From NCBI GenBank assembly GCA_029974875.1, contig JARKQP010000059.1, positions 1 through 9,908 of the forward strand: a stretch of 9,908 nucleotides of DNA, read 5' to 3'. The number at the start of each line of letters is the position of its first letter. The stretch's first letter is position 1. The position numbers and the translations under genes were made by a program. This document shows positions 9,854-9,908 of the stretch, piece after piece. Below the pieces are notes generated by a model that saw only the letters and a list, made by a program, of their open reading frames with translations, was not told where the DNA came from and did no database searches. This DNA is from Mobilitalea sp. (GTDB taxonomy: Bacteria; Bacillota_A; Clostridia; Lachnospirales; Lachnospiraceae).

Positions 9854-9907
9854 GGGCTTGCCTTTAACATCCCGTGATTGCCAAGTGCAGGCAATCGCGG
9901 GAGGCCC
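9854..9907. repeat. Long inverted repeat downstream of ntpD (possible terminator or dispersed palindrome)
   Basis: CCCGTGATTGCC (9871-9882) pairs with GGCAATCGCGGG (9890-9901), a 12-bp stem with one G-T pair around a 7-nt loop. GGGCTT (9854-9859) can also pair with AGGCCC (9902-9907) outside it. It could end the V-ATPase transcript, but no T-run is visible before the window stops at 9908, so intrinsic termination cannot be confirmed. One arm resembles sequence at 1348-1360. Confidence 0.6.
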
Positions 9908-9908
9908 G

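Overview
The window carries one strand of genes only (+). It looks like a chromosomal stretch from a low-to-moderate GC Firmicute of the class Clostridia, most plausibly a Lachnospiraceae-type anaerobe. This rests on strong AGGAGG-type ribosome binding sites, a sigma-A-type promoter, and an ATPase gene order and protein sequences close to the Enterococcus hirae ntp family. The genus assignment is inference only.

Layout: positions 39-449 hold the end of an F-type ATP synthase operon (atpC, F1 epsilon), closed by a good rho-independent terminator at about 500-560. A 487-bp gene-free spacer follows. It contains a roughly 128-bp tract of degenerate 7/14-bp tandem repeats (634-761), an A/T-rich stretch, and a near-consensus promoter (861-889) with a dyad just downstream (894-919). 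From 937 to 9728 runs an apparently complete nine-gene V-type (A/V-type, Ntp) ATPase operon: G/H-like coiled coil (ntpF), I, K, E, C, F (ntpG), A, B, D. This is the order of E. hirae ntpFIKECGABD. The genes overlap or are separated by at most about 50 bp, except for a 151-bp spacer with several hairpins between ntpF and ntpI. Downstream of subunit D lies a gene-free 180 bp with a G-rich 15-bp tandem repeat that fits a G-quadruplex pattern, and a long inverted repeat at the very end.

How the genes work together: A3B3 is the catalytic hexamer. D and F form the central shaft, and C couples the shaft to the K-subunit rotor ring. Subunit I supplies the stator half-channels with the essential arginine. 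E and the G/H-like subunit form the peripheral stalks. The K subunit retains every residue known to ligate Na+ in E. hirae NtpK, so the machine is probably Na+-coupled. The F-type enzyme encoded immediately upstream means this cell probably has two rotary ATPases encoded back to back.

No CRISPR array, tRNA, rRNA or insertion sequence was seen. No clearly novel protein system was seen either. The unexplained material is in the non-coding spacers.
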